From the NCBI GenBank assembly GCA_038503035.1, contig JAVSML010024323.1, positions 124,001 through 188,000 on the forward strand: 64,000 bases of DNA, read 5' to 3'. The DNA is from Crocodylus rhombifer. Lineage: Eukaryota > Chordata > Crocodylia > Crocodylidae. Shown here piece by piece: positions 21,842-35,590 of the stretch (the first letter of the stretch is position 1; each line of letters starts with the position of its first letter). Below the pieces are notes generated by a model. It was not told the DNA's origin and did not search any database. It saw only the letters and a list, made by a program, of their open reading frames with translations. Made by a program: the position numbers and the translations under genes.

Positions 21842-22270
21842 TATAAAATGGAAACTTGACATGACTTTGGCTCACTTACAAACACAGGCCTAAATCATAC
21901 AATACCCATATGAAACAACAAAAATCAATACAAAAGTGACAATCATACAATACACAAAAGTAAAAATTAATACAAACCTAGTAATTATAAAACAATGGAT
22001 ATCCAAAACCAAAAACTTGCCACCAAAAATAAAAATGCTTAAACCTAATCCTAATTTTGAGCTCACTTACACTTCTCTATATGGAATACAGAGGGAGAAA
22101 AAAAAGTCAGAAATGGTTGGGGAAGGGGAAGAAATGCATTATAAGATAAATAATAATAATAAAAAGAAAAACTGGCTGGTTTGCACCAATACATGACATC
22201 AGCAGCCTTCAAACCATATTTACTTCATGCTTCTTGAATGAAGTTAAAGGAGGAAGTAATTTCTACACTG
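21842..22270. other. A-rich DNA, nothing recognised
   Basis: A-rich sequence with AAAAATCAATACA-type words repeated loosely. No gene seen. Confidence 0.5.
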
Positions 22271-22279
22271 AAAGAACCA

Positions 22280-23280
22280 ACTCCCTCTGACCCTCATGTC
22301 TGGCCATCAGGGGTGGCACCAGCCTTTTCTCAGTGTGGGGCTGAGATGGACTAGACAGAAAGTTGGGGGGACAGCCCTTCCATCCACTGGTCCATCTACA
22401 CATAGTTTGTCTGTCCATCTGTCTGTCTGTCTTTGTATCCCCAGACAAAGGTGGTATATAGGCCCCGCAGGCCGGGCTGGGCTAGGTGCACCACACTTCT
22501 GCAGGCTGCAGATGGGAGTAGGGCAGGTTCAGTTGTGCCTGGCAGTTGGCAGCAGCCCAGGGGAGAAGTGTTGGGAGTGGACAGGGGTGTTGCTGGTAGA
22601 GGTGCCTATGGGGGGGCTAATGCAATTTTTGGGGTGGCTATAGCCCCCCCCCAAACTTCCTCCGTGCTGCCCTCCTGACCACCTTTTACCTGGAACCTCA
22701 ACACCTAGGGGCTGATTCAGAGGGCATGCAGTGGCACAGCTGCATCCTCCTTTTGGACTGGACCATGCCATGGTGCTCCAGGGGACTTTTTAAAATCCCC
22801 AAATCATGTAAGATTCTGCTCCCCTTTCCTTACCTGCCATGCTCGAAGGCATGTCCCCTCACCTTCCTCTCCTCCCTTACTTATGGCTGCTGCTTTCCTC
22901 ACTATCCCAGGGGTGGGGGAAGCTTGAAAGCTGTTCCTGCCAGGTTGTGTAGGGGTGTACTCAGCTGGGAACATAATCTGACAGCAGTGGTGATGGGAGG
23001 GGGTTCCCCCATCCTGCCTGGTCTCACCAGGCACAGGGAAGGGTTGTTGGTGGTGGTGGGGAAATCTTATGTGCATTGGGGATTTTTAAAAAAGTCCCCA
23101 GAGGCTCTCATGGCATGGTCTGTCTGCTCCAGTGGATGGAGGGGGAAGGAGGCTTAAATCAGGGGAAGGCAGGAGTGGAACGTCTTGTTCTCTCCCTTTG
23201 CCAAATCCTGGATCCATCCCTGGCAACAGGCAAGTAGCAATGCTTTCTAGATGAAAGTGAGAGCTTCCTTTCATGAAGGG
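22280..23280. repeat. GC-rich repeat debris
   Basis: GC-rich sequence with a CTGT/CCAT microsatellite at about 22,405-22,435 and a G-run followed by a C-run (22,610-22,655) that can pair. The 22,500-22,660 stretch shares words such as GTGTTGGGAGTGG and GTGGCTATAGCC with the 2.4-2.5 kb GC-rich core, so it is probably a relic of a related element. Short open frames on both strands are not genes. Confidence 0.4.
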
Positions 23281-23289
23281 AACAGAGAG

Positions 23290-26200
23290 AACAAGAAGTT
23301 AATCCAACTGACAGCGTGTGGAAAAATGACATCACCACCATCCTTTCTGGGCCAAGAAAATAGCTTTAGCCACTTATATTGGTGGGGTGTTCCAGATACT
23401 GTAAATGGGTGCAGTTCTACTGATGCTAGCAGAGCTCTGAATGCTTACAGCAGCTGAGGATCTGGCATGTTGCTTCCCTAAACAGTGAAAATGTCATCTC
23501 TCAAAGACTCACAAGGATCTTAAAGGAGAAGGATCTGTTTGTAATGGCTCTTCTTAGTTTACTTCCTAGTAGAAATGAGAGTTTGTAAATTAATAAAACT
23601 CCGGGGCACTTGAGAAAGCAAAGAAAATTTGCTGGCTAGCAAAACAGAAAACTGCATTGCCTTGAGTATTCTCATGAGTATCCTATGCATATAAACACTG
23701 GTACCCTAAGTGTACTGCTACATGGGATGATGTTGCATATATCCTAGAAGCCAGCAGGTGGATAAGCTTACTATGTCAGTATCCTTAATTACTGAATTAA
23801 AAAATCCAGGATGAAGAAGATGACCTGACAATCCATTCCTGAAACCAGAGGCCATCACTTACTGTTAAGACAGAAACAGCCTTAAAAAAATACTTCTCAC
23901 GAGCATATATCAATAATATTTGGTCTGCAGCTGACTGAGAACCTTCACTTGAAAACATTTTCAAGGCAAGCAAACAAATAGAGTTAGAAGCAAGATGTTT
24001 TACAATTGATACTCTACAATTGCTTGTGTGTCACTTGAACTTAATACATTGGCTTGCTTTTTCAAACGTTACTGCACAATGTGCAGGTTAAGAGAGGTCA
24101 CATCTGGCTGAATAAAGCTAAATCTTTTTACAGAATGGCTCCTGAAAATCCTTAGCCTATTACTATGTAAAAGTTCAGACTACTTTTGGCAAAGTGCTTC
24201 ACCTTGCAGCTGCCATTAATCTGCCCAGTCCTTGATACCTGGGTTTTAGCAGCTGGATTGGAAGTTCTCTCTTTGCAGCCATTTACCTCCTGAAAAGGGG
24301 TGAGGCTGACTCCTCACATTCCACCTAATTTTGTTATGTGTCTGAAACTATGTATTAGATATTTAATGGCCTGTTTTCCATTGCAGAATCAGAACTAGTC
24401 TTGCTTCTCCCACCTCTCTGAGGCTTCCTAAAAAAATGCTTGAGTGCCTCCCAGCCGGCAACACTTCATGAGATTGCACATTGTAAGTGTTGAAGTTGGA
24501 ACACAATGCCAGCCCTGAAAGCAACCCATGCTTGACCCAAGGCTGGCCATTGGCTCCACCTGTGCTTTCTGCTGTTGGATAATCAGTACCATAGAAACAA
24601 TGAAGAAAGATGCTATTGCTGTTGTTTATTTGGCATTGGTGTCCACTTCAAATCTGCTAGTGTCTACTGCTGCTGCTGCTTCCTCTGTTATGAATACAGA
24701 AAAGCTAAGGACCCAGCCTCTTTCTGGAAGTAAGAGAAACCCACTATTACCTTCAGTCAGACTGGCAATAGTTAGGGCATCTGGGACTTGATCATCCTCC
24801 CATGACTAGTGTGGATGTAGTTTTATAGTAATAGACGGTCCATTATAGTCCCAGAGGCTTTATAGCTTGGGAAAGGAGATTCAGCTGCACCTGTTCCTCC
24901 AATTATTATTTTACTAACACCGCAACACTTCAACCCTTTGAGAACGTATCATATTGCCTGTCTTGCCCTTGGGAGCTTTCTTTTTAGGGAGGTATGATTG
25001 GGAACTTGCAATTTGTGGGGATAATTATTCCTATTTTTCTCCTTTCCCCTGCTGTTTTACTCATCTCGCATTTGTAGATTCTTTCCAAAACAATGACAAA
25101 TAAAATCTGAGATATGAGTTGTAGCTCATTCATGCCACTTACACCCATCTTTCCATATCCTCCTCTTCCCAAAGAAATCAACCCCAACCCCACACCCTTC
25201 CTGCTGTGCCCAAACTTCAGTACAAAATGCCTTTCTTTATCTTGTTCCCTCAACAAAAATCTCCTTCCCTCAACAAAAACATAATCAAAATCTGCAACAT
25301 CCCTGAATTTCCCTTCCCCTTTTCTTCACCAAAAAGACAGCAACATCCCTGAGTCCAAAATTGTTGTTTAAATAGTGATTTCTATGTTCTAAGCACAGCT
25401 GATTTTGTACACCATGATATCCTGAACTAGCCTGATTTCTACAGGACAATTCATGTGAATGCTCACCAGCATCAGTGAAAGCTGCATAATCACATCCTAT
25501 ATATTTTTGCAAGGTGGCAAATTATGCTCTAACACTCCCTTACTTACCTACCCTGTTATGATTCTGAATGCTACTTACTGCCAGAGTAGACTCATCCCTC
25601 AGCCAATTTATTACAGCAGACGGCATTCAATACCTTGACCTCCTCATTCTCACATTTGCTTTAAGTTTTGAGGGTCTTTTACTAGGAGCTAAAGCAGCGA
25701 AAAAAAAGCAATTTCATGCTGTGTTTTGAAGAAGGTAAGGGTGGGGGGGGAGGTAGAGGGGAGAGGAGGAAGGTGTTTTGGTTGATAGCAAACCAAGTAC
25801 AACTGCTGCTGGTGAAAATGGATTTTTGTGTCTTGCTATTACACTACACTAACAGAAAATCAGGCTGATCTTTACTGATTTTTCTTTGCCTCATTTTCTT
25901 TTGGCTGCAGCTCTAATAATTTTACTGCTTCTTTAGTAATTACATTGTTTCTGTGTGGTCAAAAGGTGAACAAAATGTTCAGAGTTTGGAAGGTGTATTG
26001 CTCACTGGAGATCAGGACTCATCATCCATACGAGAAACAGTAGTAAAATTAGAGACCATCTGGCCTATTTACCTGCTCATGGAGAAGCAGTGGTCCCCAG
26101 GCCAGCTGGAGCTCTGCTTGCCAACATTTTGGAAGTCCCAAAAGCTGAGATTAATGGCCAAAATGTTCATGGAAGCTCGGCATCGCCGCCCTCCGCTTCA

Positions 26201-27480
26201 TAAGCCTTACACCCCGTCACAGATTCTGTTGCTTTTGAGTATAGGGGATTATAGCAAAGTGGCTGTATGCACTCTTCCCGAGCTATGCTTTTTCTTTCAA
26301 TGGGTTGATTTTACACAGCATTAAAATGGACAGTGAGTGTCTACAAAGAGGCAGATTATTTTGAGTATGGAACTGGTAATCAAGCTTCAAATGATATAAT
26401 ACACAAGTGCCATGTCTAAGAGGGATCATTTTGTAAATGCAGTATCAATAATTCTTATTTACCCTGGAGAGATTCATTTCTCCTTTAAACCTTCCATCAC
26501 CTGTGTTGAAAGCTTGAATTCTCCATTACAAAACTAAAACCTCTAAGGATAGTAGGAAGCATGTCATCCACATGCTAGTTTACTGGTACTGTTTCTTTCA
26601 GGATGCAGCATGACCAATTATAAAATAGCACCTAGATAGCACTTGTGGGTTTTTTGTACAGTAGAAGGACAGTAGCTTTGAAGCCAGGAATTACTTGGTT
26701 TCTTGAAGCGAACTTTTGGCAAATATAATACTGCAGCATTTGCCAAGCTATTGGGAAAACTTGTCATTGGAAATGAAAAAAATATACAGACAAAAAAACA
26801 AGCCAAAACCAATTGTTTATGTGATTTGTAAGGGGTGGAGAAAAGGATCACTCAAAGTTGATTCAGTGTTAGTCATTTCTGTGGAAGGCATTTTTGATAG
26901 TATGGAAATTCATACCCCTAGGAGACCGAATTCATTGAAATATTGAACGACTAATTCTTTCTTGGCACTTTCCCCCAGAACCATACACAGCACAACAGGG
27001 TTCTGTGGAAATCCTTGGGCAACTATGTACTGTATCTGAACAATTCTGTTTCTCTCTCAGAATCATAAGAGAAAGTCCCCCTAAGCTGCAACTTGTTTTA
27101 CTGGGTGAAGAACAGAGAGATTATGTGAGCACCCTGTATGTGGATAAAGATATACATGGGACAAAAATCCACAATTTACCATACATTAAGCTTAAAATTA
27201 TAGCATTTAATGGCCCTATGTGAGTCATTTCTTTGAAGAATGAGAACCAACCATGGTTAGGTCATATTACTAGTTTCATATTTTGTATTTCATTTTTTCC
27301 TGGTCTTCTTCAATAAGTTTTAAACTCTTTAAAAGATCTATTACATGCATTTATTCCAGAAGTATAACTGTCCTCCTTTTGGCTTTCAGAAGGCAAAATG
27401 GTAATTTTGTTCAGAATAAGAAACAGTTTGTCTAAGAAATTTGTTTTGCAATGCCGCCAAATTCAAATACACTCGGAGTA
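23290..27480. other. AT-rich DNA, nothing recognised
   Basis: About 4.2 kb without a supportable gene. The largest open frame (123 codons, 25,953-26,324 plus) has no recognisable motif. A short direct duplication of TTCCCTCAACAAAAA occurs near 25,247-25,280. Confidence 0.4.
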
Positions 27481-27484
27481 CATA

Positions 27485-28060
27485 AGCAGGGTTGCTGACT
27501 GTCCATAAATTTACAGATATGTTGTAAAAAACAGCCTAAAAATGCTTCTCCATAAAAATTCATAAAAACATTTTGCCCTCCATAAAAACAGGGAGCCACG
27601 GCAACTTTAACCTCCTTCCCAAGAAAAAAAGGTGGAGCAGCACTGAATGACAGATGGACAACAGTGCCACCTACTGTCTTCATGGGAGTGCAGCACCTTG
27701 CATGCATTGAACTTGTCAGGCCAGTACTCAGAGCCTGCTAGGGTCTTGCCCCCTCTCTAGCAATATGCAGCTGCTGGGTCCCTATGTCCCATCTCTGCCT
27801 CTCACATCAAAGATACAAGAAGACGGACAGTGTGGTGGAGCTGTGGTCTGGGAGGGGAGAGGCAATGGGTAAGGGTCCATGCCAGAACAGAGGGAATAGG
27901 GGTGAGGCTGAAGTGTGGGCTGGGGGATTGCATGGTATGGGGTGCAGTTGGGGGTGTCAACGTGTTGGGTAACTAGGGGACTCTTGCAATGGTGGCAGTG
28001 GGGTGTAAATCAATGGATGCAGTCACACAGGGCTGCCAACTCAAGCAAAAATATTTATTT
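27485..28060. repeat. Possible old repeat
   Basis: AGCAGGGTTGCTGACTGTCC near 27,486, ACAGGGCTGCCAACTC near 28,028 and ATGTTGCCAACTGTCC near 61,338 are variants of one motif, suggesting ends of an old dispersed element. No coding content seen. Confidence 0.25.
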
Positions 28061-28099
28061 TTTTACTGAAAGTAAAGATGTATGTCAGTACAAATTTGT

Positions 28100-31000
28100 C
28101 AGTTGTCTGTAAAACAATTTCTTGGACTGGAAATCCTGTACATAGGTTTCATGAGGGAAGATCAAGAGTAAGGAGCCTTGTCTGGTTGACGGTTTAATCT
28201 TGCCCAAGGTTAGGCCCAAGTGAATGCTATTACACATTTTGATGAGGTTTGGGAAGTAAGTTGACAGTCTTGGCCAAAAATCACTACAATGGGCACCATT
28301 GCTGGCATTTTCCTTGAGGTTCAAGGAAAGTAATGGACCTGGACCTCCAGGTTGAGGTTGAGTAAACTAGAGGATTAATTTGGGATTTTTGCATCACTGT
28401 TTCTTGTTTTATAATAGTTCTGTAGAAAATCTGAAGACTTTTAGTACCTATGAATGGCAGTGTGACACTTCTAGTCAACACAAAGGTAGATTTTAGTATT
28501 TTTACTAACTGGCACTTATGGTGCACAATCAGTTCTCTGCTCACAGACCGACTCCTCCCCATCACTATTACCTATGGAAAAATCTCCATTATTGCTCCCT
28601 GCATGCCTAAAATACTCAGAACTCCACATTCGACAATGTGTCAGTGAACCTCACCACCACTCCTCTAACTAAAGTAAATAAACAGTGTAGGAATGGAGGA
28701 TGGGGATCTAAGGAACAACTTCCTAAATATTCTGTATGGCTGGAAGTCAGAGGACACAATCTGTTTGACCCAGTGGTTCTAGAGATAGATGGGTTGAAAA
28801 TAGGAAACTGAAAATGGGAAACTGGAAACAATGACAAATGGAAACAGCTGCCAATTTACTTGCAGCATATGATCAAAGCATCTATAGCAGGTTCTATGGG
28901 ATTATGGCTTCCATTGACCACACTAACCTGGACAAAATAAGAGAAATACAAGAAAGGAATGATGTCTCGTTCTCTTACAACTAACTAAACTTCCTCAACA
29001 AGTTTAAGTACTATAGGTTTGCCAATACATAGGGTTTTTTCACATACAAAATGAACATGAATGATACATTTCTTACAGCAGCCAATGTTTGTTAGAGAAA
29101 TAGATTCTGAATCTCAGAGATTCCATTCTAATATAAACCAGATCACATCACTAAAGAAAGGCACGCTTTCTTTCCACTTCAATTAATTCCAAATGTTCAC
29201 AGTTTATCTGAAGTTATATAGGGCATCTCAAAGTCTGCCCCATTTGGTAGTGCTTACCCAAGCAAAACAGAAAATGTTGGCAGACACATCAATTTAATAA
29301 GGAAAAGGCACTAGTAAAGCATTTTAAGTATGGCCATTATACTTTTGCCTATTCCTGCTGCTTCCTTTGGTCAGGAACACTTCCTGTTAGATCATGATGT
29401 GAGAGATTTCAGAAGCATGATCAAAACATGTTGCATTTTCTTTAGTCATAACTGAAAGGCACATTTTTAAGTATTAAGGCCTGATCCAAAGCTTAGTGCA
29501 GTCTTTCTGTTAACATTAATTAGCATTGGCTCCAGCTCCTGATCAATTCATAAAACAGCTAATGAGTAGCGACTTGCTGCTCTGGTTACCCCAACATCAC
29601 TTAAGACCAAATCAGATAGCAGGCTAGTTGTGCCACAGAGAAGTAAATACTGATCAAGCTAAGTAACTGAGTGTGCCCCTCACATCATCATCAAAAAAAC
29701 AAAACAAAACCCACTTCTCATTTAAGTGGCTCCTACCAGCCCCCTTTCAGATGGGTAGAAGCATGAGCTAAAGACATCTGCAACATGCATGGAATAGTAA
29801 CAGAGGAGAAATGTCCTTCAGAGGAGATACCCAATGCAAAGGCCTTTGTTTTTATATTAAGTAAAGCCCAGCTTTGGGGTCATGCACTGACATCAACTGT
29901 GGTGGTACAGAATGGTCCCAAGTCTTTATATTAGGCTTTAGAAACCAATATTAACAACTTGAAACAACCCAGAAGGGTACATCTAAAAGTACTGCCTCTT
30001 GCTGGGAACCCCCAATAAATAAAAGGACTGTTGAAGTAGAATCTACTTTGGTTTTTGAGGGGAGTAATGACACATATGCAAATCATGTAATCCCCACATG
30101 ACAAAGGCTTGGAGGAGGGTATATTGGCCTTTGAAAAAATAGTTGAACTGGCTTTATCAAAAGCAGAGGGAAAACAAGACAGGGATGATGGGAGTGTTGG
30201 GAGTGTGTGTGGGGTGGGAGGGGCGATAAGTGCTGGGAATAGTAAAAATGTGTTTCATGCTAAAGAAAATAATTTTAAATCTCACAAGATATTTGCTTGT
30301 TCCATCTTCTGAGAGGTGCAGCCCAATTTAGGCAAATATCAAAGCAATTCAGAAAGTTGATGACCTATCATTTATAGTTCTCCAAAAGAAACATACAAAT
30401 ATGTACATACATCACACACACACTTCAGTATTTCTGTCTAGAAATCTTACTTCAGAATCTACTTCCTCTGTAGTCACTTAATCATTCTTCAAAGTACTGT
30501 CTTTATCATTTAAATTTTTAAAAAGTCAGCCAGGAAAAAAATATGTTACAATGGGTGAATCTTTATGCTTTGTCTCATTCAGACATTCGATTCCTGGAAG
30601 AAATCCAAGTGTAAATTCTCCAAGTGCTATAAAACCTTTTACAAGGCCATTATTTGGTTTAGTATGTTTGTCTCACATACACATATGCACACACACTAAG
30701 ATGCATACTTTGATTAGATGTAAAGTTAGAAAGCTTGGATGGAAAATGATAGAGGCCTTTGAAGCAGCAGCAGACTGTCAAACCAAGCAGGACAAAGCAC
30801 CATACAGAATACAGGAAAAGGGTCTAGAGCTGAGATTTTCAAAGTACACTAAGAGAGTTAACTGCAAGGCTAATGAAATGATAGGGAATTGTGTGGCTAA
30901 GTACTCTATTTATCTTTTAAAATCCTAACTCAGCTGTTTCACAATACATATTTAAATTTGAAGTCAATCTGGCATTTTTATAAGATCTAAATAAAATACG

Positions 31001-33420
31001 AATTTCCAGTAAAATTCTAGAAAATAAAATTAAAAGATTATAAGAATGAAGCCATGTGTGGATATGTTTTACTTGTTATATACAACTAATTTTAAGATAA
31101 AAAAGAAACCATTAACATTTAAAAAACACTGGGCAAAATATTTATTCTTATCTACTACTTTCAATGTACTTCTGATCAATCTTTTTCTTTTTGCTATTTG
31201 TCACCTATTTAAACTCTTTAAAAGTTCATGACTTACGTATAATTACTCATCTGGCTATTGTGATGCTGTATGGAAGAGGAACTGGTTGCATGTCTCTCTT
31301 TTTCTGGGTTGTTTTATGATGTCCCTCCATCCATAGCAGAATTCTGAGCAGCTTGTTGATTACTCTAAATTGCATATCCTGATAACAGCACATAAATTAT
31401 AGTCTACCACATGAGACTATCAGGACAGAGTGGTGCTTTGACTATACCTGCTCTGCCCCTACGCCTGAGGTGCAGGTAATAGAGGAGTGGCATAGAACTG
31501 TCACCTCTGCACTAGCTGAGAACTCCTCCATGCCAGAGAACTCTCAGCAGCCAAGATCAGATCAGTTCCTCAGAGTAAAGGGGCTTATTAGCTATTCATG
31601 TTTATAAAGGAAAATTGCATTGTTTGTAAAACGTTCCATGTTGCCAGATCTGAAAAATTAAAGTTATGTTCTGTTATTTTCCCCGTCTTCTCTTACCTGA
31701 AAAGGCCTGTAGGAATGACATAGTAGTTCTATCTCCATATCTCTTCAACCTTTTACCCTTTTGGTCAGGCTGCCAACAAAATGTTAACTAAGTGCTAATT
31801 ATGATGGTGGTTTATGTGATACAGGCAGCTGTCTACTGGAAACTGGACTGAGACCAACTCATTTTGTCAGACAGGCTACTCAGTGATTATTAAAGGAAAA
31901 TGAATTTCAAATAATGGCCAGATATGAACCTGTGACCTAGAGATGAAAGGCTCTTTGTCCCGTGATCAATTCTTTGAATACAGACTACTCATACTGATAT
32001 GCACAAAAGGGCACAAGAGAGATACTTACCCTTTGAAACAGCAGTCTCAGTAAATTCTTCTCCATCTCTTCACTGCTGTACCAATTTCATTCCTCACCCT
32101 AAAAGCCCATTGCTAATATTTTGTCTTGAGAAACTCGGCTCTCATAGCTTGTAAGTTATTCTTTTTTGTCATTATACTGTATTTTTCCATGTTTGGAATG
32201 CTGACTGCAGTGAAGGCCAGAGATACCTAGGTAGACAAATCCAACTGAGACGAGAGAGAGCTCATTTAATAGCAGCAGATAAAACCAAGCTGCATTTGGC
32301 TCAACCTATTCTATATTACCTGAGACTCTTTCTATATTAATAATGTATCCTTCATATCCCCAAGAATTCTAGCATTGTTGGTATTATTTATATTATGTTG
32401 TCTGTCATTAAAAGGCAAAAGACACTCTCTAAGCCCACAACAATTTATGTTAGAGTATATTTATAATCTAAGACAATGAATAGTTCAGACAACAAGAATC
32501 TTATCAGTTCTTTAAATAAATAAAGACGAAATATCAGGAGATTGTAGTAGACAACTGTTGATAAACAAGAAAAATCAGGAGACTGACTTCTGAGGAAAAC
32601 AGCTAAGGAATAAAGAGGTGCATGAAAAGTTAGTGAGCTTACTGCATACATGGTCACTTATTTCCCTTTTTGTATCTTTGTGACAAGGTATTTAGCAGAA
32701 TTCACAGATTTGTTGGAATCTGACAGGGCTGCACCAGGAACACTTCTGTTATGGCCTCAAACTCGTGACCTCTAGGCTGTTAGCTGTGGTTCCTGCTGCT
32801 TGCACAACCCTGGCCCTGACATGGTCACTAAAAGGATGGGCTTTAAAAAAAAGAAAGAAAAAGAAAGAAAATGAAATAAAAAAGCTTTTACTTTTAATGG
32901 AATACCCTTTTGTCAATTATATGAGGAAGGTCAATCTATACTATGTTATATATGCAGGCAAGACTAACACATTGACCATCAAGGTAACAGTTATGTATTT
33001 CCATTTTGCAAATATAATGAATGCTTAGAGACTAATTCTGCCCTTGGTTGTATTTCCATTCACTTTAACTCACTTTTCAGGATCTTTTCTTCTACATGTA
33101 TCTAGCTTTCACTGACATCTTCCAGGTACTTCTAGAAGAATTATTAGTTAACCTGATACTCCTTTATGGTTTAGTTGGAGATCACAGTAGAAGTTTACCC
33201 TTTGTATACAACATTACTTAACTAGCTAAGTATTTACCATATGTGGCAGAATATAGGACCTGATCATCCAGGTCAATCTAGTATGCATACTCTTACCAAA
33301 AATAAGCAGATTGTATGGCAAGGTAAACTAAGGACAGGAAAACAAAGCTTTCAATTGCTTATGCTTCTCTGAACCACCTATGCTTCTGACATGCAAGCAG
33401 TCAAAGGCTTGATAGGATTT
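28100..33420. other. AT-rich DNA, nothing recognised
   Basis: About 5.3 kb. I see short A-rich and T-rich runs and an AAAG-rich stretch near 32,848, but no gene or RNA. Open frames (up to 125 codons) are unsupported. Confidence 0.4.
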
Positions 33421-33423
33421 GAT

Positions 33424-34110
33424 GTGTGATCCCAACAATCACAGTCCCTGCCATGCCATACATGCATGGCAGGAGGTGTGATTGTGGGATCCAGCATCAG
33501 ATTATAATCATACTATATTGCCAATTCAAGGGGAAGCTGGTATCACGATCCCAGGCTTTAGCTGCACTGGCAGGTTGGGTGCCTGACAATCAGCTGATCA
33601 TTGGCTGGCTCTGGGGACCCACAGGGCCACTTAAGCCTTCCTGTGGTCCCCAAAGCCAGCCAACAATCAGTTGATCATCAGAAGATTGGGACTGCCCTGG
33701 GACTTTCACTCTGGGACAGTCCCAATCTGCAACTGGCTGATAGGGATTGCCCTGGGGTTCCAGTCCTGGAGTGGTTCCTGCTAGCCAACAATCAGCTGAT
33801 CAGGACAGTCTTGAGGTTTGAGTTCCAGGATCATCCCAATCAGCCATTAGCTGACAGGGACCACCCAGGACTTGAGCCCCCAGGTGGTCCCTCTCAGCTG
33901 ATGGGAGATCAGGACAGCCCTAAGGCTCACTCCTCAGCTGGGATGACTTCCCTGAGACTCAAGCCCCGAAACAGTCCCAATCAGCTATCAACTGGCAAGG
34001 ACTACCCAGGAGCTTGAGTACAATGTGGTCCCTGCCAGCAAATAGCTGATCAAGACTGCTCTGAGGCCCCAGCCCTGGGTGGCTCAAGTGTGGCATGTAA
34101 CACATTTAAG
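33424..34110 (+). repeat. Hairpin-rich repeat, copy 1
   Basis: Starts with an inverted repeat (CAATCACAGTCCCTGCCATG ... CATGGCAGGAGGTGTGATTG, 33,438-33,485). From about 33,575 to 34,070 come degenerate units built on the palindrome ATCAGCTGAT and words such as CCCAATCAGC and GACTGCCCTGGG. Units are roughly 60-110 bp and alternate in orientation. A 138-codon frame through it shows repeating Pro, Asp and Gln-rich text and is a by-product. A related copy in reverse orientation lies near 51.1-51.7 kb. Confidence 0.55.
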
Positions 34111-34114
34111 TTAT

Positions 34115-34470
34115 CATGCCATACAAACCAACCACAATGATAGTACACATTTTTCAAGTAATATCTTTGTGCCTGGATTGTGATTTTTTGGCACCATAAA
34201 TTCTTTGAACATGTAGCCAATTGTTATTTCTGCATGATTAACACCTTAATTGCAACAGAAAAATAATGTGTGCCAGGGACTCTGGTCTTCAAAATTATCC
34301 TGCCCTGTGTCTGTGTTTTCCTGATTTCACACTGAAAAAGCTAAGTACCTCTAGTTACCAAAAAAAAAGATGTGTGTGACCCTACAGTAAGTACTTAAAT
34401 GCTGCTTTTTCAGGAGAACCTCTTCTTTTCTCCTACAAAAATGCTCTCTCACTTGTCTATTGTCTTTTTT
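34115..34470. other. AT-rich DNA, nothing recognised
   Basis: Spacer between two repeat blocks, no feature seen. Confidence 0.5.
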
Positions 34471-34474
34471 TAGT

Positions 34475-35590
34475 GTCTCTGTGTTACAGGGAGCCAGAGG
34501 GCTCCTGCTACTGAAGGGAGAAGCAGGAGCGGGGGCCTTAGGTAGGGGGAAAGACAGCTCATGATGGGTTGGTTGCAGGGGAAGAAAGCCAGGGACTCAC
34601 AAGCTGGGAGTGCCTACTGCTGGGCTAGCTGCCCAGCAATACAGTGATAGGGCAGAACCCTGCTGAAACAAAGATCCTGCTATGGCAGCCAGGGTAGTAA
34701 CAGTAAATGGCCCATTAGAATGAAAGAGGCAGCTGCGCCAGGGCTAGCAAGCCACTTGACTGAAGGTGTAAGGTTTGAGAGGCATATAAAGCTCAGGGTC
34801 TGAGCAAAGGAAGGCAGCTTGGCCCTGCAGGTAGTAGGGAGAGGAGCTCCTGAGCAGGATGGCTACAGGAAAGGGACTGCCTAGCACTTGAGCTGCCCTG
34901 GGGAATGCAAGTAAGAGGCTTGCAGGAAATAGGACCCAATGTGGGGACATTTAATTCTAGCCAGTGGACTTATGTTTTTAAGCTTTACACCAGTGGAATA
35001 GAAGTGGTTAGAAGGAGGCCAAAGTGGCTGGGGCACACCAATGTTTTGAGCCCTGCCAAGGGCTAGGGCTCAGAACACAAACCAAGCTTATGCCAAAGGG
35101 GGCTGAAGCCAAGAGAGGGACTGAAGCCTAGCCTGGGCAGAAGCCAGACAGGGCCAGGGGCCCAGAGGCCGAAACAAGTGAAGCCAGGGCATGTGGCTCA
35201 CAGTCAAAGAGGGGGTGTGACAGGGACTGGTGCCTGAAAACCAAGTTGAATGCAGAGGACCTAGGTTGGGAGAGATCCAGTCAAACAAAAGGGGCTGACC
35301 CAGGAAGATGGTGGCCCTAACAAGGAATTGATAACTGGTAATATCCACAAGGCATGAGTATGGTTGTAGGGGCAGAAGGAAGCCATGAATAGCCCTTAAG
35401 GCAACAAGTACCCTGGGGGACCTGCTGGCCAGAAGAGTCAAGGGCTTGATCTGGGGCTCTAGAGAAACCTTCCTTTTTATAGATAAAGTGAATCAAGGTG
35501 TGGGAGAAAAGGGAGGGTATCTACAGAGCTGGAGTGGGGCAGGAGCTGTGTGGCCACCAGAGTGTGTCATAGCCACCCCGGGCCCTAACG
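34475..35590 (+). mobile_element. LTR-like retroelement relic, plus strand
   Basis: Purine-rich 1.1-kb block starting near TGTGTTACAGGGAGCC with TATAAA at 34,785-34,790 and ending near GTGTGTCATAGCCACC. Composition and layout resemble a U3-R region followed by a purine-rich leader. I find no good AATAAA downstream of the TATA and no target duplication, so the call is tentative. Confidence 0.3.

Noticed and set aside
25953..26324. 123-codon frame as a possible host exon
   Set aside because: No recognisable domain and no convincing flanking splice signals.
33601..34017. 138-codon open frame, plus strand
   Set aside because: A translation of the hairpin-rich repeat units, not a gene.
33580..34070. 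CRISPR-like array
   Set aside because: Units are degenerate, vary in length and orientation, and lack constant repeats with unique spacers. The genome is eukaryotic.
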